A stretch of DNA of 64,000 nt. Source: Anderseniella sp963700895. GTDB taxonomy: Bacteria > Pseudomonadota > Alphaproteobacteria > Rhizobiales > Aestuariivirgaceae. The notes under the pieces are model-generated. The model was not told the origin of the DNA. It did no database searches and saw only the letters and a program-made list of their open reading frames with translations. Location: assembly GCA_963700895.1 (NCBI GenBank), contig CAVOZI010000007.1:1-64000 (forward strand), given 5' to 3'. Position numbers and translations under genes: made by a program. Shown piece after piece: positions 28,615 through 36,923 of the stretch (position 1 is its first letter; every line of letters starts with the position of its first letter).

Positions 28615-29964
28615 TCAGCCGGCGGCGTTCTGCTTCAGGAATTTCTCGAGCCAATGGATGTCGTACTCGCCGTCGATGATGTCGGGTTGCTCGAGCAGCC
28701 GCAGGAACAGCGGGATGGTGGTATCGATGCCCTCGATGACGTATTCGCCCAGCGCCCGGCGCAGCCGCATCAGGCATTCGTTGCGGTCGCGCCCGTGCAC
28801 GATCAGCTTGCCGATCAGGCTGTCGTAGTAGGGCGGGATCGAATAGCCGGTGTAGATGCCACTGTCGACGCGCACCCCCAGCCCGCCCGGCTGGTGCAGA
28901 CCCACCACACGGCCCGGCGAAGGCACGAACGTTTGCGGGTTCTCGGCATTGATGCGGCACTCGATGGCATGGCCGTTGAAGGTGATGTCGTCCTGGGTGA
29001 AGCCGAGCTTCGCACCGGCTGCCACGCGCAGCTGCTCCTGCACAAGGTCAAGACCGGTGATCGCCTCGGTCACCGGGTGCTCAACCTGTAGCCGCGTGTT
29101 CATCTCGATGAAGAAGAACTCACCGTCCTCGTAGAGGAACTCGATGGTGCCGGCGCCGGAATACTTCATCTCGGCCATGGCTTGCGCGCAGGTCTCGCCG
29201 ATCTGCTTGCGCTGGGCGGCATTGAGCGCCGGCGACAACGCCTCTTCCCACACCTTCTGGTGGCGCCGCTGCAGCGAGCAGTCGCGCTCGCCCAGATAGA
29301 CGGCATTGCCCTGGCCGTCGCCGAACACCTGGATCTCGATGTGGCGCGGCTTGGAGAGATAGCGCTCGATGTAGACGGCATCGTCGCCGAAGGCAGCCTT
29401 GGCCTCGGTCTGGGCGGTCGACAGCGCGGTGTCGATCTCGTCCTCGTTCAGCGCAACCTTCATGCCGCGCCCGCCGCCGCCGGCTGCGGCCTTGATCAGC
29501 ACCGGATAGCCAACTTCCTTCGCGACCTTGCGGGCTTGGGCATGGCCCGACACGCCGCCGTCGGAGCCCGGCACCACCGGGATGCCCAGCTTCCTGGCGG
29601 TCTGCTTGGCCTCGATCTTGTCGCCCATGATGCGGATGTGCTCAGGCGACGGGCCGACGAAGGCGATCTCGTGCTCTTCGAGGATCTGCGCGAAACGGGC
29701 GTTCTCTGACAGGAAGCCGTAGCCAGGGTGCACAGCGTCTGCGCCGGTGATCTCGCAGGCGGCGACGATGGCGGGGATGTTGAGATAGCTCTCCGACGCT
29801 GGCGGCGGGCCGATGCAGACGCTCTCGTCGGCAAGCCGCACGTGCATGGCGGTGGCGTCGGCGGTCGAGTGCACCGCGACGGTCTGGATGCCGAGCTCGC
29901 GGCAGGCGCGCAGGACGCGTAGCGCAATCTCGCCGCGGTTGGCTATGAGGACCTTTTCGAACAT
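28615..29964 (-). CDS. accC: Acetyl-CoA carboxylase biotin carboxylase subunit
   Basis: The enzyme carboxylates biotin on AccB with ATP and bicarbonate, the first step of fatty acid synthesis. The 449-residue protein begins MFEKVLIANRGEIALRVLRA and has the ATP-grasp glycine loop AAAGGGGRGMKV, RDCSLQRRHQKV and FIEMNTRLQVEHPVTE. The length is normal. It lies 19 bases behind accB on the same transcript. Confidence 0.97.
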   Translation of the reverse strand: MFEKVLIANRGEIALRVLRACRELGIQTVAVHSTADATAMHVRLADESVCIGPPPASESYLNIPAIVAACEITGADAVHPGYGFLSENARFAQILEEHEIAFVGPSPEHIRIMGDKIEAKQTARKLGIPVVPGSDGGVSGHAQARKVAKEVGYPVLIKAAAGGGGRGMKVALNEDEIDTALSTAQTEAKAAFGDDAVYIERYLSKPRHIEIQVFGDGQGNAVYLGERDCSLQRRHQKVWEEALSPALNAAQRKQIGETCAQAMAEMKYSGAGTIEFLYEDGEFFFIEMNTRLQVEHPVTEAITGLDLVQEQLRVAAGAKLGFTQDDITFNGHAIECRINAENPQTFVPSPGRVVGLHQPGGLGVRVDSGIYTGYSIPPYYDSLIGKLIVHGRDRNECLMRLRRALGEYVIEGIDTTIPLFLRLLEQPDIIDGEYDIHWLEKFLKQNAAG

Positions 29965-29983
29965 GTGGTGTATGGCCCGCCCG

Positions 29984-30454
29984 CTATTCGATGATCATCA
30001 GCGGTTCGTCGTATTCCACCGGCTCGCCATTGCCGACCAGTATCTGCTTCACCGTGCCGGCATGGGGCGCGGGGATCTGGTTCATGGTCTTCATCGCCTC
30101 GATGATCATGATGGTCTGGCCGGCCTTTACCTGGCTGCCCACCTGCACGAACGGTGCGGCATCGGGCGACGGCGAGTGGTAGGCGGTGCCAACCATCGGC
30201 GACTTGACGGTGCCCGCCCCGCTGGCGGCCGGCGTGGCGGCTGCGGCCTCTGCCGGGGCCGCAGGTGCGGGCGCCGAGGGCGCCCCGGCCACAACGTGTT
30301 GCGGGGCAGGGGCGTAGGACACGGTCACCTCGCGCGCCACCCGGATCTTCAGCCCGTCCTGCTCGACCTCGATCTCTGTCAGCCCGGTATCGGTGAGGAT
30401 CTCCGCCAGGATGCGGATCTGCTCGTGATCGAACGTTTTTGAATCCTTGCCCAT
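29984..30454 (-). CDS. accB: Acetyl-CoA carboxylase biotin carboxyl carrier protein
   Basis: The 156-residue protein has an N-terminal helical domain, an alanine/proline-rich linker and the biotinyl domain with IEAMKTMNQI, whose lysine carries biotin. VKSPMVGTAYHSPSPDAAPFV is the usual thumb region. It starts 26 bases after aroQ and is followed at once by accC. Confidence 0.96.
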   Translation of the reverse strand: MGKDSKTFDHEQIRILAEILTDTGLTEIEVEQDGLKIRVAREVTVSYAPAPQHVVAGAPSAPAPAAPAEAAAATPAASGAGTVKSPMVGTAYHSPSPDAAPFVQVGSQVKAGQTIMIIEAMKTMNQIPAPHAGTVKQILVGNGEPVEYDEPLMIIE

Positions 30455-30480
30455 GTCTGGTTCCGGTCCGTTGTTGTGTT

Positions 30481-30930
30481 CTAGCTTGCCTGCGCGTCGA
30501 CCAGCCGGGCGGCTGCGTCGAGCGCCATGATGTATCCGTCCGCCCCGAAGCCGCAAAGAACTCCGGTTGCAATGGGCGATACGTAGCTGTGGTGGCGGAA
30601 AGCCTCGCGTGCATGCACGTTCGACAGGTGAACCTCGATAACCGGCAGGCCGGTCATCTTGAGGGCATCGTGGATGGCCACCGAGGTATGTGTGTAAGCC
30701 GCCGGATTGATGATGATGCAGTGGGCGGACCCGCGCGACTTCTGGATCAGTTCAACCAGTTCGCCTTCGTGGTTGGACTGGCGGAAGTCCACCTCCAGCC
30801 CCAGCGCGGTCGCGTGTTTCCGGCAGCGGGCCTCGATGTCCGCCAGTGTCGTGGCGCCATAGATTTCCGGTTCACGCGTTCCCAGCATGTTCAGGTTCGG
30901 CCCGTTCAGTATCAGAACCCTGTGCGCCAA
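30481..30930 (-). CDS. aroQ: Type II 3-dehydroquinate dehydratase
   Basis: It dehydrates 3-dehydroquinate in the shikimate pathway. LILNGPNLNMLGTREPEIYG at the start carries the catalytic tyrosine and arginine region, and VIEVHLSNVHARE the catalytic histidine block. The 149-residue length is normal. No ATG or GTG fits; a TTG at 30930, 9 bases after GGGAG, gives the family N-terminus. The aroQ-accB-accC order is common in alphaproteobacteria. Confidence 0.93.
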   Translation of the reverse strand: MAHRVLILNGPNLNMLGTREPEIYGATTLADIEARCRKHATALGLEVDFRQSNHEGELVELIQKSRGSAHCIIINPAAYTHTSVAIHDALKMTGLPVIEVHLSNVHAREAFRHHSYVSPIATGVLCGFGADGYIMALDAAARLVDAQAS

Positions 30931-31060
30931 TGCTGGAAACTCCCGGGAACGCCAATTGGATGCGGGCGCGTTAAACCTTCGGCAGCGATCGCCATTGCGG
31001 GCGTTATTGCCACAAAAGCGTGTCGCGGCCAAGCGTTACCACCAGCCGCCCTGTGGATGA

Positions 31061-31083
31061 AAACGGACCCCGCGAGGCGCGGG
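31061..31083 (-). terminator. Terminator downstream of the DsbA-like gene
   Basis: On the minus strand, 4 bases after the stop, CCCGCG-CCT-CGCGGG forms a 6-bp stem and is followed by a short U-rich run (CCGTTTTC). This probably ends or attenuates the upstream transcript before aroQ. Confidence 0.5.
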
Positions 31084-31086
31084 CAA

Positions 31087-31869
31087 TCAGCAGTACTTGC
31101 AGCCGCCCGCGTCGCGCACGCTCTTGACGCTCGCCATCAGCTGCTCGTAGGGCGCAGCCCCCGGCACCAGCTGGTTGTCGATGATGAATGCCGGCGTGCC
31201 GTTGATGCCAAGTTCCTGGGCGAGATTGCGCGTCTCGTCGATGATCTTGTCATGGGCGGCGCGCTCGGCCTCCATGTCGGCCTGCAGCTTTTCGACGTCC
31301 AGACCGGCTTCCTTCGCCACCTCGAGCACTTTTTCAAGCCCGTCGATGCTGCCTTGTGCGCCCATCAGCGCCAGGTGCAGTTCCCAGTACTTGTCCTGCT
31401 TGCGCGCGGCCAGCGCGGCGTGGGCGGCGATCACCGAGCCTTCCGAAAGGATCGGGAACTCCTTGAGCACAATGCGGACGTCCTTGTCTTCCTCGGTCAT
31501 GCGCAACACGTCGGCCATGGAGCGCTTGCAGTAGCCGCAGTTGTAGTCGAAGAACTCGACCACGGTGACGTTGCCGTCGGGGTTGCCCACAACGATGTCA
31601 TGCGCGCTGCGGAAGATCTTTTCGGCATTGGTCGAGATGGCGACCTTGCCGCGCTCTTCCTGCTGCTGGCGTTCGGCGACCTGCAGCTTCTCGATCATCT
31701 CGTTGAGGATCTGCGGGTTCTCCAGCAGGTACTCGCGGATGATGTTGTGCAGTTCGTTCTTCTGGGTGTCGTTGAACTGGTCCTCGGCAGCGACGGCGCT
31801 CAGCGGCGTGGCGATGGTCGAGGCGGCAAGCGCCATGGCGAGAACGCCGGCGGTGATGGTATTGCGCAT
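31087..31869 (-). CDS. DsbA family thiol:disulfide oxidoreductase
   Basis: The 260-residue exported protein has a signal peptide (AGVLAMALAASTIATPLSA), a charged helical N-terminal region, and a thioredoxin-fold domain with the active site FFDYNCGYCKRS and a cis-proline loop GINGTPAF. This layout fits the ScsC/BdbD-like branch with an N-terminal extension. A second CKYC motif ends the protein, which is unusual. It lies 42 bases behind the M48 protease and 156 bases before aroQ. Confidence 0.9.
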   Translation of the reverse strand: MRNTITAGVLAMALAASTIATPLSAVAAEDQFNDTQKNELHNIIREYLLENPQILNEMIEKLQVAERQQQEERGKVAISTNAEKIFRSAHDIVVGNPDGNVTVVEFFDYNCGYCKRSMADVLRMTEEDKDVRIVLKEFPILSEGSVIAAHAALAARKQDKYWELHLALMGAQGSIDGLEKVLEVAKEAGLDVEKLQADMEAERAAHDKIIDETRNLAQELGINGTPAFIIDNQLVPGAAPYEQLMASVKSVRDAGGCKYC

Positions 31870-31911
31870 GAAGTCTGCTCCGATTTTAGCCTTCAGGTTT
31901 TGCGGGCCTGT

Positions 31912-33300
31912 TTAACTGTCTTTCTGCTTGATTGCATTCAAAATGTCGTTAGCGCGGATATGCACCGGCGTGCCTGGCTGGGCGCGCTGCAGGGCGCCGT
32001 TGGCCTTTTCCGCCGCCAGCTTCTTGTCACCGCGCAGCATGGCGCTCTCCGCCGTTGCCAGTTCGGCGCGGGGCAGATCCCCGAGGGTGCCATAGGCGCG
32101 CGCCTTCCACAGGTGCAGCTGGGCGCTCTTGCCTTCCACCGTTTCAGCCTTGGCCAGGATGGCGAGTGCTTCCTGGGCTGCCTGCTTCGACTCCGACGCC
32201 AGCAGCGCCTGGGCCAGCATGATCTGGATCAGGCCGCTCTTCGGCGCCAGCTTGGATGCCTGGCGCAGCGGCGCCACGGCTTCGGCCGGGTTGCCTTTCT
32301 CCAGCAGCGCCTGGCCCTTCAGCTCCCAGAAGTACGGGTTCTTGGGGATCACCGAGATCAGCCGGTCGATCTGCGGAATGGCGTTGTTCATGTCGCCCAG
32401 CCGGTAGGTGGCTATGGCGCGGGCATACTGCGCGGGCAGTGAATTGTCGGACGGCGGGTAGGCAGCAAAGACGGACTGGGCGTCGCGGGTGAAGCCGGAA
32501 AGCTTCGCCTGCGCCATCTGGTGGCGCAGCACCAGGTAATCCTCGTCCTTCGTCCCGTAATGCTTCGAGGCGCGCACCCGCTCTTCCAGCACCCGGATGC
32601 GCTGCAGCGGCAGCGGGTGGCTGAGCGCGTAGGGGTCGACATACTGCACGGTGGCGATCGACTGGTTGTAGAGCTTCTGGAACAGCTCCAGCATGCCCTT
32701 GCCGGACTGGCCGGTCGCTTCGAGATAGCGCAGCGCGCCTTCGTCCGCCGCCGCTTCCTGGGCGCGGACATAGGACAGGAGGTTGCGCTGAACCATCGAC
32801 TGGCCGCCGAGAATGAGCGCCGTGCCGCTCTGTGCACCGCCCGCGCCGGACTTCGCCGCCGCCACCGCGCCGGCCGCTCCCAGCAGCATGGCGATGATCG
32901 CCTGTGTCGAGGCCTTGTCCACCTCCACGCCCAGCCGCGCAAGGTGCCCGCCGGCGACGTGAGCGGTCTCGTGCGCCAGCACCCCGATCACCTCGTTCGG
33001 CGTGGCGGCCTGCTCGATCAGCCCGGTGTGGATGAAGATACGCTGGCCGCCGGCCACGAAAGCGTTGATGGAGCTGTTCTGGATCAGGTGCACCTGCACC
33101 GCGCCCGGGTTGATGCCGGCCGCCTGGAAGATCGGCTTCAGGTAGCGCCGCATCAGCTCCTCGATTTCCTCGTCTCGGATGAGGCGCAGGTCGTTGCCGC
33201 GCTGCTGGGCATGGGCAGGGGGCGCAAGATGCGCAAACTGCACCAGCATCAGGCTGAGGGCGCAGGCGAGCGTGAGGGCGGACTTGAGTACGTGGCGCAT
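31912..33300 (-). CDS. M48 family metalloprotease with TPR repeats
   Basis: A 462-residue exported protein of the BepA type. After a signal peptide (ending near PAHAQQ) comes the M48 domain with VLAHETAHVAGGH (HExxH) and EAAADEGALRYL, whose glutamate is the third zinc ligand. The C-terminal half holds tetratricopeptide repeats (for example KNPYFWELKGQALLEKGN). BepA degrades stalled outer-membrane proteins in the periplasm. The start at 33300 gives a good signal peptide. Confidence 0.92.
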   Translation of the reverse strand: MRHVLKSALTLACALSLMLVQFAHLAPPAHAQQRGNDLRLIRDEEIEELMRRYLKPIFQAAGINPGAVQVHLIQNSSINAFVAGGQRIFIHTGLIEQAATPNEVIGVLAHETAHVAGGHLARLGVEVDKASTQAIIAMLLGAAGAVAAAKSGAGGAQSGTALILGGQSMVQRNLLSYVRAQEAAADEGALRYLEATGQSGKGMLELFQKLYNQSIATVQYVDPYALSHPLPLQRIRVLEERVRASKHYGTKDEDYLVLRHQMAQAKLSGFTRDAQSVFAAYPPSDNSLPAQYARAIATYRLGDMNNAIPQIDRLISVIPKNPYFWELKGQALLEKGNPAEAVAPLRQASKLAPKSGLIQIMLAQALLASESKQAAQEALAILAKAETVEGKSAQLHLWKARAYGTLGDLPRAELATAESAMLRGDKKLAAEKANGALQRAQPGTPVHIRANDILNAIKQKDS

Positions 33301-33504
33301 GTGTTGACGGTAACGGGATTCGGGCAAAGGCGGTTGCATTGGCCTGCTGTTATGCCGTCAACAATGCGGCAAAAGCGTGAGGCGGCGCGAGTGCAGGGGC
33401 GTTACAAATGGGTAAGGTGGGGGCAATCCACCCGGTTCCCCACATCGCCAGCATCTGCTAGGCACAGGCACAACAGCGTCAACCCGAGCCCGAGGGCGAT
33501 TCCC

Positions 33505-34668
33505 ATGCCGCTCAAACCCTCCGCCCGCGCTGCGAAGGTGCAGCCGTTCATCGTCATGGACTTCTTCCGCGAGGCCAATGCGCTGGCCGCGGCCGGCCAC
33601 GACGTGGTGCACATGTCGGCCGGCCAGCCCGCCGGCGGGCCGCCGCGCAAGGTGGTCGAGGCGGCGCGTGCCGCACTCGATGGCGCGTACATGGGCTACA
33701 CGGATTCGCTCGGCCTGATGCTGCTTCGCGAGCGCATTGCCGCCCACTATGACGCCGCCTATGGCGTCAGCGTGAACCCCGCCAACATCGCCATCACCAC
33801 CGGCTCGTCGGCCTCGTTCGTCATCGGCTTCACGGCCTGCTTCGACCAGGGCGACCAGGTGGGCCTGACGATGCCGGGCTACCCGGCCTACCGGAACATC
33901 TTCGAAGCACTCGGCATAAGGGTGACGGACATCCCCGTCGATGCGCGAAGCCGCTGGGCGCCGACCCACGCGCAGATCGAGCAGGCGTGCGACGAGGGGC
34001 TGAACGGGCTGCTGCTGGCAAGCCCGGCCAACCCCACCGGCACCATGCTGAGCCCCGACGCGCTGGCCGACGTGGCCGCCACGTGCGCAAAACGCGACGT
34101 GTGGTTCATCTCCGACGAGATCTACCACGGGCTCAACTACGAGATGCCGCAGGCCTGCGCGCTGACGACGAACCCGGACGCCATCGTCATCAACTCGTTC
34201 TCGAAATACTACTGCATGACCGGCTGGCGCATCGGCTGGATGATCGTGCCGGAGGTGTTGCGGCGCACCGTCGAGTGCCTGTCGCAGAGCCTCTACATTT
34301 CCGCGCCGACCCTGTCGCAATACGCTGCCATCGCCGCCTTCGACGCGACCGAAGAACTGGAGGAGAGGAAGGCCGGATACCGCGCCAACCGCGACTTCCT
34401 GCTGAAGGAACTGCCGGGGCTGGGCATGGGCAACCTGTCGCCGGCGGACGGGGCATTCTATCTCTATGCCGACGTGGGCAACCTGACCAATGACAGCTAT
34501 GCCTTTGCGCGCCAGATGCTGCAGGAGGCCCACGTGGCGGTGACGCCGGGGGCGGACTTCGATACGCAACGCGGCAACCGCTTCATCCGCATGTCGTTTG
34601 CAGGCTCCATGGAGCACATGCAGCAGGCAGTGGAGCGGCTGGCGAAGTGGCTGCCGAAGCAGGGTTAA
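33505..34668 (+). CDS. PLP-dependent aminotransferase, class I/II
   Basis: The 387-residue enzyme has TGSSASFVIGFTACFDQGD, ASPANPTGTM, WFISDEIYHGLNY and the PLP-binding SFSKYYCMTGWRIGW, typical of fold-type I aminotransferases of the aspartate/alanine-type group. The lysine after SFS forms the aldimine. The substrate cannot be fixed. It is divergent from the M48 gene and ends 3 bases from the convergent LysR gene. Confidence 0.92.
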   Translation: MPLKPSARAAKVQPFIVMDFFREANALAAAGHDVVHMSAGQPAGGPPRKVVEAARAALDGAYMGYTDSLGLMLLRERIAAHYDAAYGVSVNPANIAITTGSSASFVIGFTACFDQGDQVGLTMPGYPAYRNIFEALGIRVTDIPVDARSRWAPTHAQIEQACDEGLNGLLLASPANPTGTMLSPDALADVAATCAKRDVWFISDEIYHGLNYEMPQACALTTNPDAIVINSFSKYYCMTGWRIGWMIVPEVLRRTVECLSQSLYISAPTLSQYAAIAAFDATEELEERKAGYRANRDFLLKELPGLGMGNLSPADGAFYLYADVGNLTNDSYAFARQMLQEAHVAVTPGADFDTQRGNRFIRMSFAGSMEHMQQAVERLAKWLPKQG

Positions 34669-34671
34669 CGG

Positions 34672-35556
34672 TCAGGGGTTCATGCGCGCCCGCGCGGCCT
34701 CGACGACCACCTTGTTGAGCCCCTTCAGCGCGCCCGATACGATGCGGTTCCACTGCCAGTAGAGCGGCACGTCCATGTGGCTGCCGGGGACAAGTTCCAC
34801 CAGCCGGCCGGTATCGAGGTGCGGCTTGACCATGGCCAGCGGATGCGTGCACCAGCCAAGCCCGGCCAGGCAGGCGTCCACGAAGCCCTGGCTCGACGGC
34901 AGCCAGTGGCTGGGCAGCGCGACGTGGCGGCCGGTGACCTTGCGCACCCAGGCGGACTGATAGACATCCTTGACCGAGAAGGTGAGCGCCGGGGCGCGGG
35001 CCAGCGTGGCGGCGGTGATGCCTTGCGAGAAGTGCTGCGCCACGAAGGCTGGCGTGGCGCTGGCCACATAGCGCATGTCGCCCAGCGCGCGGGCGTCGCA
35101 ACCCTGCACGGGCCTCGCCGTGCTGGTGACGGCGGCGGACACCTCGCCGCGGCGCAGCCACTCGGCGCTGTGGCCTTCATTGTCGATCACCAGGTCGAAC
35201 AGGAAACCTTCGGCGGCCGCCAGCGCCGGGATGAACCAGGTGGCGAGGCTGTCAGCATTCACCGCGATGCGCAGCGTGGTGCGCTCGTCTCCGGCCTGTA
35301 GCTTGCCAAGATCTGACCCCAGCGCGGCCTCCAGCGCCGACACTTCCTCGGCGTGGCGGCACAGGCGCAGGCCGGCGGCGGTTGCCGTGCACGGCTGGCC
35401 GCGCACCACCAGCACGGTGCCGGTGCGCTCTTCCAGCAGCTTGATGCGCTGCGATACGGCCGATGGCGTGACGCCAAGCGCAAGGGCTGCCTTGTCGAAG
35501 CTGCCGGTGCGGATGACGGCGGCCAGCGCCGCGAGATGGTTGTAGTCGAGGTGCAT
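34672..35556 (-). CDS. ArgP/LysG-like LysR family regulator
   Basis: The 294-residue regulator has an N-terminal winged helix-turn-helix (NHLAALAAVIRTGSFDKAALALG and SAVSQRIKLLE) and a LysR effector domain. Its divergence from an ArgO/LysE-type exporter identifies the ArgP/LysG pair, which controls basic-amino-acid efflux in response to lysine or arginine. The ATG at 35556 overlaps an inverted-repeat operator, consistent with autoregulation. Confidence 0.88.
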   Translation of the reverse strand: MHLDYNHLAALAAVIRTGSFDKAALALGVTPSAVSQRIKLLEERTGTVLVVRGQPCTATAAGLRLCRHAEEVSALEAALGSDLGKLQAGDERTTLRIAVNADSLATWFIPALAAAEGFLFDLVIDNEGHSAEWLRRGEVSAAVTSTARPVQGCDARALGDMRYVASATPAFVAQHFSQGITAATLARAPALTFSVKDVYQSAWVRKVTGRHVALPSHWLPSSQGFVDACLAGLGWCTHPLAMVKPHLDTGRLVELVPGSHMDVPLYWQWNRIVSGALKGLNKVVVEAARARMNP

Positions 35557-35597
35557 TAGCAAAACTGAACTGGAGTTAGAGAAAGCAGTTTGGCTAA
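35556..35597. promoter_or_regulatory. Operator between the ArgP-like and ArgO-like genes
   Basis: Two 12-base arms, TTAGCAAAACTG (35556-35567) and CAGTTTGGCTAA (35586-35597), are inverted copies with one mismatch. The spacing and place, between divergent regulator and exporter genes, are those of a LysR-type binding site. The left arm touches the regulator's start codon. Confidence 0.7.
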
Positions 35598-35648
35598 TTC
35601 GATTGATCTGCGCTAGTGGGTCCGCACGGACAAGCCTTGAACCGGGGG

Positions 35649-36263
35649 ATGATGATGTTTGCAGCCGCACTGGCGGGCTACGTGCTGGCCATTTCGCTGA
35701 TCATGGCGATCGGGGCGCAGAACGCCTTCATCCTGCGCCAGGGGCTGAAGCGCGAGCATGTGTTCATCCTGTGCCTGATCTGTGCGCTGGCCGACACGTT
35801 GCTGATCGTGGCAGGGGTGGCCGGGCTGGGCACGCTGGTGCAACAGGTCCAGGTACTGCTCACAACCGTTACGGTCGGCGGCTCGATCTTTCTTTTTGTT
35901 TATGGCTTTCTGGCGTTTCGCCGGGCGCTGCGTCCCGACGCACTGAAGGCAGGAGCGGGGCCGTCGCTGCCGCTCAGGCAGGCAGTGGCCGCTTGCCTTG
36001 CCTTCACCTTCCTCAACCCGCATGTCTATCTCGACACGGTGGTGCTGCTGGGTGCCCTGTCGGCGGTCTATGAGGGCGAGGCGCGCGTGGCCTATGCGAT
36101 GGGCGCGTGCGCGGGCTCGTTCACCTGGTTCTTCTCGCTGGGCTATGGCGCGCGGTTGCTGGCGCCGGTGTTCGCCAGGCCGAAGAGCTGGCAGGTGCTG
36201 GACATCCTGATCGGGCTGGTGATGTGGGGGCTGGGGGCGAAACTGGCGGCCCAGTTGCTCTAG
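35649..36263 (+). CDS. LysE/ArgO family amino acid exporter
   Basis: The 204-residue inner-membrane protein has the LysE family signature MAIGAQNAFILRQGLKREHV near the N-terminus, the conserved FTFLNPHVYLDTVVLLG block, and five to six hydrophobic helices. It should export arginine or lysine. Three ATGs in a row (35649, 35652, 35655) follow GGGGG; the exact one is uncertain. Its stop overlaps that of the next convergent gene in CTAG. Confidence 0.92.
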   Translation: MMMFAAALAGYVLAISLIMAIGAQNAFILRQGLKREHVFILCLICALADTLLIVAGVAGLGTLVQQVQVLLTTVTVGGSIFLFVYGFLAFRRALRPDALKAGAGPSLPLRQAVAACLAFTFLNPHVYLDTVVLLGALSAVYEGEARVAYAMGACAGSFTWFFSLGYGARLLAPVFARPKSWQVLDILIGLVMWGLGAKLAAQLL

Positions 36264-36892
36264 CGTATGTCAGTGACGACGCCAGAGCCTTCCTGAATCA
36301 GATCCTCAGCCGTTTTCCAGATATCCTTGCCAACCCAGTCTTTTTCCAGCTTCTCCAGCCACGCAGGCGTGATCGGCGAGTTGACGAAATAGCGCTCGAA
36401 GAAGCGCCGCGCCAGCGCCCGCTGCTCGAAGGCCGGGCCTTCGATACGTTCGTCGGTGTGGCTGTCATAGCGGGCAGGCTGATGAAACATGAAGCGCGCC
36501 CGCCGGCCCGCATAGCGCGATTGTCCCTGCAGGTATATCGGCACGCACATGGACGCGCACACGTCGCCATCGGCCACCAGCGTATCGACCCGGTGGGTGC
36601 GCCTGATCTGCTGGATCAGTTCGATCAGCTCGCGGCCCTCGCGCAACGACCCGCCCGGTGAGTGCAGCCGGATGACGAAGTGGCCGGTGCGGCCCTTCCA
36701 CGCCTCGAACGCCTCGGTGAAACGGGTGACCATCGGAATATCGACGCTGGCAGCCCACGTCAGCACCACCGCGTCACCGGCCTGGGTGACGGAGAGGCGA
36801 CCCTTGTCGACCCTCGCATCCTGGTAGATGCCGTGGCCCAGCCAGGCGGCCACAAGCGCCATGGCAACAAGCAGAAGGCGGCTCCATGTCAT
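36260..36892 (-). CDS. Exported ClpP-like protein
   Basis: The 210-residue protein has an N-terminal hydrophobic span (RLLLVAMALVAAWLGHG) and a ClpP/crotonase-like core: FVIRLHSPGGSLREGREL, then DGDVCASMCVPIYLQG, whose serine lies at the ClpP nucleophile position, and FMFHQPAR, with a possible catalytic histidine. It resembles the periplasmic COG3904 group. It lies 31 bases behind the RNase E gene, so it may be cotranscribed. Substrates are unknown. Confidence 0.8.
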   Translation of the reverse strand: MTWSRLLLVAMALVAAWLGHGIYQDARVDKGRLSVTQAGDAVVLTWAASVDIPMVTRFTEAFEAWKGRTGHFVIRLHSPGGSLREGRELIELIQQIRRTHRVDTLVADGDVCASMCVPIYLQGQSRYAGRRARFMFHQPARYDSHTDERIEGPAFEQRALARRFFERYFVNSPITPAWLEKLEKDWVGKDIWKTAEDLIQEGSGVVTDIR

Positions 36893-36923
36893 TGGAACCG
36901 CCTCCGGCAAGTGTCGTCAGATG

